DNA of 64,000 nt from Auricularia sp. M13 (Eukaryota > Basidiomycota > Agaricomycetes > Auriculariales > Auriculariaceae), in the NCBI GenBank assembly GCA_037042915.1, contig CM073200.1, positions 1 to 64,000 on the forward strand. The letters run 5' to 3'. Below are positions 19,055 to 29,680 of this stretch, piece by piece. Below the pieces are notes generated by a model. It was not told where the DNA came from. It made no database searches and worked only from the letters and a program-made list of their open reading frames with translations. The position numbers were made by a program, and so were the translations under genes. Position 1 is the stretch's first letter; every line of letters begins with the position of its first letter.

Positions 19055-21920
19055 CTACGCAGCGCGCGTGGCGGTAGGGTCGCGGAACACCTGGAGCGCG
19101 CGGATGTCGCCGACGGGCGCCTCGAGATCGGTCTCCATCCCGTCCTCCTGCCCATGCACGTCAGCCTTGGCAATCTTGAGACCTTGCTCGTTTGCCAGAT
19201 GCAGGAGACAGATGAAGCAGAAGCTCGAGCTGATCTCCTCCATCTTCTCGCGCGGGTACGCCTGCTTCAGCCCGTCGATGACGCTGCTGAACCCGCGCGC
19301 CTCCTCTGGATCGGTCGGCGGGCGGTCGTCCTGCGGCCCCCAAATCGCGTAAGCACATTCATCTTTACCACTGCATGATATGAGATGGAAACACGGACCT
19401 GCTGCATCGAATCGTCCGGCTCTGGAGCGTGCTCGACGACGATGTCCAGGCTCTTCCAGATATTCTCCTTGAGCTTGCGAACATCGACGCGCTTCGCGCG
19501 TTTCGAATAGTTAATGGCTTCCGGCCGTATACGCCGCGTCTGGCCCTGCGTCGCGGCGAGCAGATCCTCTTCCTGCTCGGCATCGGCACCACCAGCCCCG
19601 CCACCAGCAGCGTCGAACACGTCATCGAAACCAGGCCCGTCGTCGTAATCGTCGTGGAAAAACTGCGTGTTGAACGGAATGACACCGTTGCCCGCTGCAG
19701 AGAATGAAATAAATGATCAGCGGCGGCTTTCAGTCAGCGTGTAATGTGAGCTTACTTTCGTCGCCTTCCTCCTGCGCGCGGATACCCGCGGCGTGGTCTG
19801 CGGCAGCACGTGCCCAGAACTGCTCGTCGACTTCCTCGCCGTTCGCGGGTCGCGACATCTGCCCGCGCATCTTCAACTACAGAAGGCTCAGTATCTCCAC
19901 ATTGTGCAACTGCATAGAAAAGCCTCACCGAGAATTTCGGCTTCAGGAACAAGGTGACAAGCTCCTTGCTCGAAAAGTGCATGTCGTCGGGCAGCAAATG
20001 GCTATCCCTCGACTCGGGCACAACCACCTTCTTCTTGCCTTTTGCCGGCACGGACCCTGGACGCGCAAGAGCAGCAAGCGTGATACCTGCACCCCGAACG
20101 ACAGGCGCGAAAAGCTCCTTGGCCGACTTCTCCGCGGGCGCAGAGAAGTCGACCCTGAAGACCTTCTTCTCCTTCTTCTGCTTGACCTCGGTGGACTTCT
20201 CCGCGGTGCTGGTGTCCGCTGTGCATCCCAGGTCAGCATTTGGTAATCAAGGCTACATGCTAGACGTACGGCGTATGAACTTCCGGCGCACTTTCCAGTG
20301 CTCGGGTCCAGCCCAGTTCTTGAGGAAGCCAGAGTCGAAGTAATCCATCATGCTGCCCTCGCCATCGGCCATGGCCATGGTGAATTCATGCTCGTTCGGC
20401 ATACGGCGGGGATCGAAGCCCTCGAACGTGCCATGCACTGTCGTACTCTCGCCCGTTGCACCCGTCGCGGCTGCCTCGCCGGAGTTCTCAGCCTCGAACG
20501 AGCCGTCATCCATAGGAGGAGCAAAGTCGTCGTAGTCCGGCACCGCCTGGTCGCCCGAGAAGAAATCCTCGACTGGCGGCTGCGCGGCGCCGTCTGCGCT
20601 AGTGTCCATGGGTACGTCCCCGTTATCGAGGCGGAAGGTTGCCTCGTCCAGACCGTCATCGTCATCATCCCCGAAGCTTCGGCCTTCCTCGCGGAAGGTT
20701 TCGTTCAGGTATGTAGCATCGTAAGAGCCGGCTAGCCCTTTGTCGAACGAGAAGGCTTCGAGGGAGTGCGATATGGCAAGGTCGTCGAGGTCGTCCAGTG
20801 TTGGGAAGAAATCCCCTGCAACGCACGTTCATCAATTCGTGGCAAATCCCGTTCATATGTAACTTACGACGCAGGTCAGACAAGTCAATCAAGTCGACGG
20901 GTTCCTCTTCGAATTCATCCTGGTTCTCATTGGAGTCGCCCGAATCGAAGATGACACGAATATTGCCGTCCACGCCGAGATGGTTGAGCAAAAGACCGCC
21001 AGCGCCGCCCTCGTCGAAATCCGCGCGGGTCTTCTTGAAGAGGGGGTCGACGGTGAAGTCCAAGTCGAGATCAGGCTTCTTGGCGCGCAGCTGCGCCGCA
21101 GACTTGGCTAACGTTGCCTCTGGGCGATGCGCTTTGCGTTTCTTCGCGCCCTCACCGGTGCCGCCTTCGCCCTCTTCGCCGTCTTCACCCTCGCCAGCTG
21201 CCTCTTCATCTTCTGGATACATCTATCAGCCATTGAGCAAAAGTTGAAGCGTAAAGTCTTACTGCCGTCGTTTGCCAAATTGCTCATGAGCTGGCCTGTA
21301 GCGGTGCCGACACTGTCCACGCGACTTGTCCAAATCTTGACGCAACCGTCAAGGGTGCAAGACGCTTTCTGGAAGTTGATGGTCTTATCCGTGTCGTTTC
21401 GTAGTAAGGACATGTCCGCAAAGTAATCTATGAGCGCGAAGTTCCAGGAGTTGGCTGCGTTGATTTTCTACGCGCGAATGCTGGGGTAAGCAGGCGATGT
21501 GGGTTCACAGCGAATAGCGCGCACGTTGTCTGTGGCCATCTTCATCCATTCTTCATAGTTACTGCTCATGATCTCGATGGAAACCGGCAGCGCTGGGGTC
21601 ATTGGCACGGCATTGAGCTGGCTGAGTCGACGGTGTGGTGTCTTCGGCGGGTGTCCGTGCGGATGGCCTTCACTCGTCCGTTGCGAATCCTCGCTAGGCG
21701 GCAAGGGATGCTTGAACGAGCTGCGTCGCCTGTCCCTGCGCGCTTCCCGCTCGCCGAAAGACTCGTCGCCGTTGGTAATGGGCACCAGAAACGACGCGAC
21801 GCGTTTCTTCTTGCCTGCAGCGGGCGTGGGCTTGGGCGAGTCCTGGGTAGCGGTGTGGTCTGAGCCATACTCGTCGTCAGAGTCGGCTTTGCTTCTGCTC
21901 CTCTTGGCGCCGGGGGCCAT
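19055..21920 (-). CDS. BRN1: Condensin kleisin subunit Brn1/CAP-H (barren)
   Basis: A multi-exon gene from ATG at 21920 (MAPGAKRSRSKADSDDEYG). Recognised blocks in order: SQLNAVPMTPALP; SSNYEEWMKMATDN-KINAANSWNFALIDYF (N-terminal kleisin helix); TINFQKASCTLDGCVKIWTSRVDSV; a Lys/Glu linker; DLDFTVDPLFKKTRADFDEGGAGGLLLNHL; a long acidic middle; EHEFTMAMADGEGSMMDYFDSGFLKNWAGPEHWKVRR; LPDDMHFSSKELVTLFLKPKFS; then SKRAKRVDVRKLKENIW; and the C-terminal winged-helix CFICLLHLANEQGLKI, ending TATRAA. Family role: it closes the Smc2/Smc4 ring and recruits the HEAT subunits for mitotic chromosome compaction. All the conserved CAP-H regions are present. Confidence 0.93.
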
Positions 21921-21934
21921 AGTGGTTGAGGTAA

Positions 21935-21940
21935 ACGCGT
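21935..21940. promoter_or_regulatory. MCB-type ACGCGT box before BRN1
   Basis: Perfect palindromic ACGCGT 14 bp upstream of the BRN1 start codon. A second copy lies at 22010-22015. MBF recognises this motif in ascomycete yeasts for G1/S genes; use in this fungus is inferred. Being so close to the ATG it could also sit in the 5' UTR. Confidence 0.45.
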
Positions 21941-22009
21941 ATTCAACTTCCGACTATTACATCCGACGGCCTTGTGCCATCGACACCTCCCGTGTACCGG
22001 AATTTGCCG

Positions 22010-22015
22010 ACGCGT
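22010..22015. promoter_or_regulatory. Second MCB-type ACGCGT box upstream of BRN1
   Basis: Perfect ACGCGT about 90 bp upstream of the BRN1 start, in the divergent region shared with the NTPase gene at 22131. Confidence 0.45.
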
Positions 22016-22130
22016 GCCCCTTGCGTATACTTGCTCACTCACACCAGGCCGCCTCAAGTGATGGACGACGTGCAGCAGCAGCGCTTAAACAAGCTTTACT
22101 ACCTAGCTTGGGGCAAACAAAGCCCTACGC

Positions 22131-23829
22131 ATGAGGTTACAGTCAATTCGACCGCGGGACGATGCAAGAGATGCTTGGTTTGATCCGACCGTGGAAGCGA
22201 CCAGTCGTACCGAACGCAACAGCGACGACGGCGACGACTACGACTACGACTACGGCGACGGCGGCGGCGATGACGACGACGTTAGCATGAACAACGATGA
22301 AAACAGCACGAATAATATCGACATCAACATCGACGCCATCAGCGCACGCACGTACCAATATCTCACAGGATTACAGCAAGTCACTGCTGCATGCGGCGGC
22401 GTTGCTAACTACATCGACATTTTGGTCATCCGCGACGACTTCGTCCTTCTTCGTAAATCAATCGAAAATTCCTTGAAAAACGAGCTGTCTATCTTCATAA
22501 CAGGGCACCCAGGGATTGGTGCGTTTCCGCTCTATCATCCTTGTGTTGGACGTTGACTCATGTCTCTGCCGTCCGAACAGGGAAAACGACCTTTCTGTAT
22601 TATGTCCTTCTTCATCGCCTGCAACATAAGCTACCGACAGCAACTCAGTTCGACCAGACATCTTTTACTCTGTTCACTGCCAATGGTGTCGAGACAAGGG
22701 ATGTATCGCGCCTAACTGTTTTGCCATCTGAGTGTTGGGCTCTCATCGATAGTAACCACCACGTCAGAGTCCCATCCATATCGTTCGACGCGCCCAACGT
22801 CCGCAGCATTCTCGCGTCTTCTCCCAGGCCCGACCGATGGAAGGAATGGGTGAAGCAGACCACTGCTTTCATCATCGTCTCCGAGCTGCCCAGTATTTTC
22901 GAGATTGCCGCGGTTGCGCAAGTTGATTTCACACCCTTGGCTTTGTACTGACAATATACCTCGCAGCCAGGCCCTCCAGGAGGATGTCGCTGTTGCAGCT
23001 AGGCTTGTTCGTATTTGGGGACCTTGCTTGCGCACTGTCTTGGTCTCGCTCCGGCGTGGGCCGACACAGCACAAACAAAACTTGCTAAGTACAGGCGAAG
23101 GGAGCGGCAACTCTGCTCTGTCGGCAGGCTATACTTCCAGTGGGCACCATGCAGTTTCCCAACAGCGAGGGATCTGCCATCGTATTCATCCGACCGTTTC
23201 GTCGTGAATTCGATGACCAAGGCCTAATCATTGAGTCTTCTGGATGCTCGACCTTGGTACCGACCAACTTTCTCGCCAGCATCCTCAACAGCCAGCTCCA
23301 GCAACACTCGCACGCACAGGCTCTGCAGCTGTTCCAGCTGCTCAGTACTCACGCCCTCACGCGAAGCCCCGCTGGCTGGGCTCTGGAGAAACTTATGCAT
23401 TCTCTTTTGATCGGCGGCGGTGACGGCTCGGCGCTGCGCATCTCCAGCCTGGACGACTCTGAGACTCGGGAACTCCATCCGGCGGCCGATATGCTCGCAG
23501 GGACTGTAGGGGCTCTGGGGCGGATTCCCGCGGGGAAATCTGTGTACTGGCTACCGTCTGTTGCCAACTTTCCGGGCGTACATGGCGCATGGATCGATGA
23601 CGAGAACATTTACGCGCTACAGGCGACGCTTGCGAGCAAACACGTCGCTCCTTCGAACGGGCTACGAAAGATGTGGCAGTGTCTGTCGGACGAAGTGAAG
23701 ACGACGCGGTCGTGGAATTTTGTTGTTGTTTGCGATGACAGCAACTTGGCCAGTCAGCTTGCCAGACAATTTGCTCATAACCTTCAGAATTACAGTCTCG
23801 GAACTGATCATGTAGATGTACGCATTTAA
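22131..23829 (+). CDS. Crinkler-like P-loop NTPase of basidiomycetes, function unknown
   Basis: Four exons. The N-terminus (ATG at 22131) contains an Asp/Tyr/Gly repeat stretch coded by GAC/GGC triplets at about 22222-22290. Then follow an Asn-rich stretch and a helix LRKSIENSLKNELSIFITGHPGIG. A GTGCGT intron splits the Walker A, giving GHPGIGKTTFLYYVLLHRLQ. Exon 2 has ILASSPRPDRWKEWVKQ and FIIVSELPSIFEIAAVAQ; exon 3 RLVRIWGPCLRTVLVSLRRGP; exon 4 MQFPNSEGSAIVFIRPFRREF and LVPTNFLASIL. Walker A, (SS)PxxxRWKxW and the RIWGP block are typical of the NTPase module in Crinkler/CRN-related and expanded agaricomycete families. Role unknown. The 5' end (an alternative Met at 22061) and a possible extra 3' exon to about 24074 are uncertain. 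Confidence 0.65.
22215..22300 (+). repeat. Coding trinucleotide tract (GAC/TAC/GGC)
   Basis: Imperfect triplet repeat within exon 1 of the NTPase gene, encoding an Asp/Tyr/Gly-rich linker. Such tracts vary in length between strains by slippage. Confidence 0.6.
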
Positions 23830-24227
23830 TTTGGTCCTCCGTTTGACCCCGTCAAGTGTAATTACTAACTGTAATACTATCCTATGGTTTCATCTTCGAC
23901 CCTTATGGGCAAATAGTAGATCGATTTTCCTTCTATATGGCCGATGCCTTTCTGCAAACAAAACAGCATCTCTTTGCATCTGTTCGTGGCGGGCTGACAT
24001 CGCATCAAATCCAGGTGCACAATTACCGACAACACGAGTCCGGGGTTCTGCGGCCCGTCAATCCTGCATGTTAAACCGAATAAGCTCAGTTCGTGTTGTG
24101 TGAAATACATGTGCAGAACACCAGGGAGCGGCCGCAGCGGCATTAACGACAGCGCGAAGCAAACAGACAGCGTGCAGAAAGAGACAAAGAGAGAACCATG
24201 TATGTAGCGTAGCCAGCTTCCCAAAAC
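23830..24227. other. Convergent intergenic region with a possible extra exon
   Basis: It lies between the NTPase stop and the Ran-binding protein stop. A plus-strand open frame from about 23890 to 24074 (FIFDPYGQIVDRFSFYMADAF) looks protein-like. It could be a further exon of the NTPase gene if its stop at 23829 is spliced out; a TTACTAAC branch-like sequence precedes it. No clean acceptor was found at the right place, so it is left outside the model. Confidence 0.35.
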
Positions 24228-26603
24228 TCAAACCTGATCCTCCGCGCTCGTCGCAGTATTAGTGGCCGCGTTGGCATCGGCGGCCTTCTCGATGGCCACG
24301 GGCAGCTCCTTCCTTGACGTCGGTACATGCGAGTTCAATATCTCGAACGTCTCGTTCAGCGATTTGGTGTTGGCAATCTATAAGACCGATGTTGATGTGT
24401 GAGTGTGGAGGCGAAAATGGAGAGGGAGAGATGCCCACCCGAATGGTGTAAATACTGAGCTTGCCATCCCGCGGCGCACCGCCAAACGTGAGCGTCCGCA
24501 TGGATTCCTGCATTTGGAAACACATTCCCAAGAAGAACGGCTCATTGAGGATGACGCGGTGCACACCCTCGGCCCGCATAACTGTAGAACTGGTCAGTGC
24601 CTCGCTCTCAAAATCAAGTTGCACGCGCACCAAGCCGGGCTGAGGATCCATCTGCCTTGCTCACGTTGACCTTGAGCAACCCAGTGCCCCGTTCTTTCCA
24701 TCCCTTCATCCCGTCCCGCTCATACAATTTAGCGCGGACCTGGTGCACGGTCTCTTCGTCTTCTTCACCAGTTGCAACTGCACAGGGTAAGCCTAAACCA
24801 ACACAAATGTAACTGAAAGACATACACTCTTGCTCGTTGAGATTGAGCTTCTTTTCATTGTCCTCATCGCTGGTGGTCGTTCCACCAGCCTCTGTCTGCA
24901 ACTTCTTGCCGAACGTCGCGTTGCGTTCTTCGGCGCCTTCGTCGTCGCTCGTCTCCTGGGAGCCGTTGGCTTCGTTCGCGCCCTTCTTCGTCCGTTCCCG
25001 CGACGAAGAGGCCGATCCCTCCGGTGTGCCCGGACGATTCTTGGGCATCGGCGATCCAAAGCGCGCAGCGCTGGCATAGGCACCGAATCCGCCGCCTTGC
25101 AAAGGCCGGATAGAGGCGGGAGGCGACCGTGGTTTTTCGCTCGCGGTAGCCGACGGCGGCTTAGGCGATCCGAAGAGCAGCGGTGCCGACGTCGACGACT
25201 TGTATGTGAACGAGGACGTGAATTTGCTCGTTCCCAGAGTCGATGGTGAAGTGAAGGCCGAAGTGCCTGACGGAGATGCCCAGGCAGAGAAGCCGCTTGG
25301 TTTATCGTTGGTGGTGGTGGTAGAAGATCCCCAAGATGAGGACGACTTGAACGAGGACTTGTCTCCGAAGAGCGAGTTCTCGCTGGACTTCAATTGCATG
25401 GGGTTAGATGCTGAGAAAGCAGAGAAGCCAAATGAGGATTTTGCCTGGGGAAATGAGCGTGGGACATCGTTCCTGGACGGCGCGTACGTACCGGAGTCGT
25501 AGATACCGATGCCTGGGGTGGGGGGGGAGCGCGGCCGCACGTCCTCGACCTCCTCGCTTCGTGGACGCTTGGCAGCGATGATGGTGGGGAGTTTCTCGGG
25601 GGGCGGCCCCGTGGGCTCGTCGTCCATCGGCGCGGCAGCGGCAAGCGCCTCCTCGTTCGCACGAGGTTCGTGCGGCGCGTCGGGCTCAGATAACGGCGCG
25701 GCCGCCTCGTGCACCATCTCGGCATCCTCGTCTTGTGCAGTGCTGTCTGCAGGCGCAGGCGCCGCATCGGGCTCCACAGGGGCAGCCTCTGCGGAGTCGT
25801 GCTCGTGGGCAGGCGGCGATTGGACGTCCATGCTCTCGCGCGGCGGCGTGACCAGGCCGCGCGCCTCGGGCGAGCCCTCGGTCTGGAGCGCGGCGGGCGG
25901 CGGCACGGGCGACGACGGGCTGCTGGTGCCCTCGTCGGAAGGCTGGGCCGGCTTGCCGGGGCCGTCGGCGTCCAGCGGCATGGTGTCGTCGTCGTCGAGC
26001 CGCGGCGAGCCCGAGCCGGACGAGCGGTTGTCGCGCTCCTTGGAGGTGCGCGCGCGCCGCCGGGCGCTGCCATCGCGCTCGCGCACGTTGAGCTTGCGCA
26101 CGCCGCGGTTCATGTGCCGCAGGTTGGACTCGTGCCGCGGGCTCGAGCTGAGCGAGTTGGGCGAGTGTGGCGGCGAGCGCGGCGGCGACGTGCGCTGCGC
26201 TGGCGGCTCCTCGTCGTCGCCGATGGGCTGCAGCCTGTTGCGCTTCGTCGCGGGCGGCCGGCGCGATTCCATCGGGTCGGTCTCGACGTCCTGCAGGGGC
26301 CCAAGTCAGACAAAAGCTCACGGTCCAGCCGCCGCGGCACGCGCCTCAGGCTTGGGCGTAGATGGCTCTGCGGACACTTCGCGGTTGCGCTTGAGATGGT
26401 TGCGGCTCGCCTTGGGGTCGTCTGTAGCAGATGCAACAATACAGGCCAGTCAGTGCATGGCCTACAACCCGGCCGCGCGTGCAGCACCCACCAGTAGACA
26501 TGTCCTCGGCGGCCGTTGTGCTCGGCGGGCTGGGCGGCAGGGGCGTCTTGGCCTCGAAGGCGGCCTCTGCATCGGGCGGGGGAGAGTCTCGCGGCTCGGA
26601 CAT
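24228..26603 (-). CDS. Ran-binding domain protein, Yrb2/RanBP3-like
   Basis: Several exons from ATG at 26603 (MSEPRDSPPPDAEAAFEA). A long disordered N-terminus contains basic patches (HLKRNREVS; SRRPPATKRNRLQP) that could be nuclear localisation signals. It is followed by FG-type repeats (SSFGFSAFSAS, LLFGSPKP, GGFGAYASAARFGSP). The C-terminus is a RanBD: EEDEETVHQVRAKLYERDG, KGWKERGTGLLKVNV, MRAEGVHRVILNEPFFLGM, LSIYTIRIANTKSLNETFE, ending TSAEDQV. FG repeats plus one C-terminal RanBD is the Yrb2/Hba1/RanBP3 layout, a nuclear cofactor of exportin-1. Nup50-like nucleoporins share these parts and are the main alternative. Confidence 0.82.
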
Positions 26604-26801
26604 GGTGGGAGGTCGGGAAAGAGAGACGCGCCAACAACGAACAAACGGGTCCAATTTACCGCGCGCGACTGGCGCACGAACCACTGCTTCGCGCGTGCTT
26701 CCCACCCTTTCTGACCTGCTCGCGTGGTATTATCATTAAATGTACAAAATATCGCAGTCTCTCCACTGTCCCCCCGGTCGCAAAATCCGAGAAAGGTTTA
26801 T

Positions 26802-28699
26802 CTACTCGTCATCGCTCTGATCAGCAAGGAACGCAGCAATGCTATGTTGCAACTGCGTCGAGCCTATCCGTGAGAATTTGCAAACGAAACCCGTGGTGCT
26901 AGAGCTTGCCTTCTTAGCCGGCTTGATATGCTCCTCCTCGTCCTCCTCGTCCTCGCTGGGCTCGCTAGGCTCTTCTGGTTTTGCACCGGACCCGCGTTTC
27001 CGATCATACTCAACTACATCCTCTGCACCCAGCGTCAATAGCTGCGAGCTGGAGCGCGTCTGGGAAACATACGGATCTCTTGCTGCAGCTCGCGTTGAGC
27101 GCGTATGCTCTTCGCCTTTTCCAGGCTCAACCGTCCCGTCATACCCAGGTCCGTCAGTATCTTGCGCAGATGTGCTATTTGCTGCGATGGCTTGTCCATG
27201 CCCTTGAACTCCCTAACCCTGGTGAAACATGAACGAGTGTATACAATGGAAGCGGCAAGAGTGACCGACCATTGCTTGCGAACTCCGCACGCAACAATGA
27301 ACGACTAGCAGCCAGCGTATCAGAAACATACGATGGAGCACAAGGAAGCCCACCTTCAGCCGCTTGATCTCCTCCTCGTTCTTGTCCAATTCGACTGCGG
27401 GTTTCTTTGCACGGGTGGCTTTGGCGGGTTTGGATGCCTGTTCTCATGTGAGCTAGGTATGCGGCAGGTAGAAAAGATAGGCTCGCCTTGTCATCCTATA
27501 CTGAGCTCAGCGCGCATGTTGCGTGAAGAGCACAAAGAACTTACTGAATTCACCGACTTCGCCTTCTTCGGCGCCTGCGGCAAATGAGCAACTTCAGATG
27601 CCATATATGCGTCGCGCTCGCCTTTGCGTCCTGTAGGAAGTCGTCAGCTTACGCCGAGAAGCTAGCAAAATACCCACAGAGTCCTGTTCCTTGGACTTTC
27701 GCTTGCGCCCTTTCTTCCTGACCGGACTCCCGTCAATTACTGAGGACACATCCGAGTCGAATTCCTGAATGAGAGGGGGCAAAGCAGATCATCAGCATTG
27801 CGAAACAGGAATAGCATCCTACGGCGCTTGGTTGCCGGGACAAGATGCAAGTCTGACCACAGCAGACGAATTGCAGTTCCATTGCGGTGTCGTGTGAGTG
27901 TGTGATTCACATACCGTGACGATATTGGCCCTGGCGCCGACGGCGGCCTCAGCCTCCTCGTCCCTTGCCAAATCGCGTTGCATCTCGGTATTTATGAGGC
28001 CCATGAACTGACCGAATGCCTTTTCGGTCGGACCAGGCTAAACGAAGCATAAGAAAGCTAGCGAGCCGAGCGGCGGGGCGGCAAGGGCACACCTTCTCTG
28101 CAACGACAGGCTTCGCCTTCTTCGCGGGTTTGGGCTGTTCCTCTTCGACCTAATAAGCGACGATCAGGATGAATGGCGAGCCCAGGGTTGACAACATGCC
28201 GCCACGTCGTCGTCATCCGAGACGACGGTCTTCGAGCTAACCCGTTTGCGCTTCTTCGTCGCCGTCGAGGTCGTGGGCGCGTCGTCGGCGGGCTCAGATT
28301 TCCGCTTTGGCGGCTTTGGCGCTGGTTTTGCTTCTTCCTGCTTGGGCGAGGGCGGTTTCTCGGCTTTGGTGGGTTTCGCCGGAGTGCTTTGGCTGGGGTT
28401 CGCGTCCTGCATACAGTCAGTCATCCCGCCGTTTAGTCCTATCAGCGGGAACTCACGATGAAGTCCAGAACAACCTGCTTGATAGCGTCTTTGTACTCCT
28501 TCGCGTCAAGCGTGCCGGGCTCGAGCTTAAGGTCCTGCTCGACGAGCATGCGCGTTTTCCGCTGAGTAAGTTCACTGAGCACGCGAGTTAGCCGTTGCAA
28601 TGCGAAAGCCAAGGTATATACGCACTCCAACGCATTCCGTTGGCCCTCAAGCACACTGCGCGTCGACGCCAGGACTCGGTTGAGGTCCAGGTCGGCCAT
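26802..28699 (-). CDS. HIRIP3-like histone chaperone (DEK-C-like N-terminus, CHZ-type C-terminus)
   Basis: About ten short exons. ATG at 28699 gives MADLDLNRVLASTRSVLEGQRNALDELTQRKTRM, then LEPGTLDAKEYKDAIKQVVLDFI, a DEK-C-like three-helix module. The middle is Lys/Pro/Ser-rich (KPPKRKSEPADD, ATKKRKRVSSK). The C-terminus reads ELDKNEEEIKRLK-SFIVACGVRKQW-REFKGMDKPSQQIAHLRKIL and then LGMTGRLSLEKAK, ending LADQSDDE. The RLKxFVxACGVRKxW and LGMTGRxS blocks are the hallmark of HIRIP3 and its fungal relatives. Family role: a nuclear H2A/H2A.Z-H2B chaperone linked to HIRA. The last introns (near 26850-26900) are the least certain. Confidence 0.75.
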
Positions 28700-29680
28700 T
28701 GTGGCAGCGCGATCGAGACGCGCGAGGCAAAGGAGAAAACGTGATAAACACCGGGATGATCCGGTGCTCCAAGATTCAGCGGCAGACAAAAGTCGAACAA
28801 AAGCTGCCAGTTCGGGACGGCTTCTACTCGAAACGCCAGCGTCCCTGCAGAAGGCGCCGCCCTTCCGATGACGAGGACAATTAGGCAAGGGTCCTGCCAC
28901 GCGCAAGTCGAGCTTCGCAGCGACTATGTGGCATCGACGCCGCGAGCCTTCATGCGCGAGCGGTGTAACCTTTGCATGGTGTGCTTCTGACCCACTCTCA
29001 ATATATCTTCCTCGATATGACGAGCGCATGCTACCTCAGACACGCTGAACTGGTCGCGTTTGACGTGGCAGGGTTACTACTCCGCCGTCTCACCCTTGAC
29101 CTTGAATCTTCCTGGATAATGCAGTTATCTGCACATGGTTGTGGCTAAGGCACATATCCTCGACAGCTAAAGAAATATTTTGAAACTCTCAATTTGGCAC
29201 GTTATATGCAAGCCCTGTCAAGCTGTTAGAAAACTTGCGAAGCCTGCCATTGTGCAGTCAGTCCGCAGGACAGGCTCGGACAGTTTATAAACCGGAAGAA
29301 TGCGCCGAGTCCTTGGAATTTCCATGTCATTAGAGGTCAAGAATTGGCCGAGGAAGCTGCCTGTTCGTGTGGTGCTGCAGCTGTGGGCGACGCTACAGGC
29401 CTTGCCAAGAGGACTCTCAGCGGCTGAGAGTGCCACGCATAGGATGAATTAGGGTGTGTGCGAGGCTGAGATGCAGTCTGGGGACAACTGGACGCATCTT
29501 GGCAGTCGGGATGAGCAAGGCGGGCTCGGTCCCTGATCGCTTGTGCAATTGCCGATCGGACAGGTTGAGCCGTGGGTGGAGGAAAGCCGTTACCCCACCT
29601 CGCCTCTTGCCATCGCATCGTCCGTGTCTCTCTGCGACTCGCCTGCGGATGCCCATTGCAGGCTCTTGCCCCGGGCAGCC
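28700..29680. other. Divergent intergenic region, about 1 kb
   Basis: It separates the start codons of the HIRIP3-like gene (minus) and the hybrid histidine kinase (plus). The centre (29100-29300) is AT-richer. The minus-strand frame of 273 codons that begins here and runs into the kinase gene is the antisense shadow of its first exon. No other gene recognised. Confidence 0.5.

Noticed and set aside
22215-22300. Triplet-rich tract as a CRISPR-like or regulatory repeat
   Set aside because: It is an imperfect GAC/TAC/GGC run inside a coding exon, in frame, with no spacers.
25509-26714. 401-codon open frame on the plus strand
   Set aside because: Exact antisense shadow of the disordered, Ser/Pro-rich exon of the Yrb2/RanBP3-like gene; composition (Ser/Gly/Ala) is what codon bias of the other strand produces.
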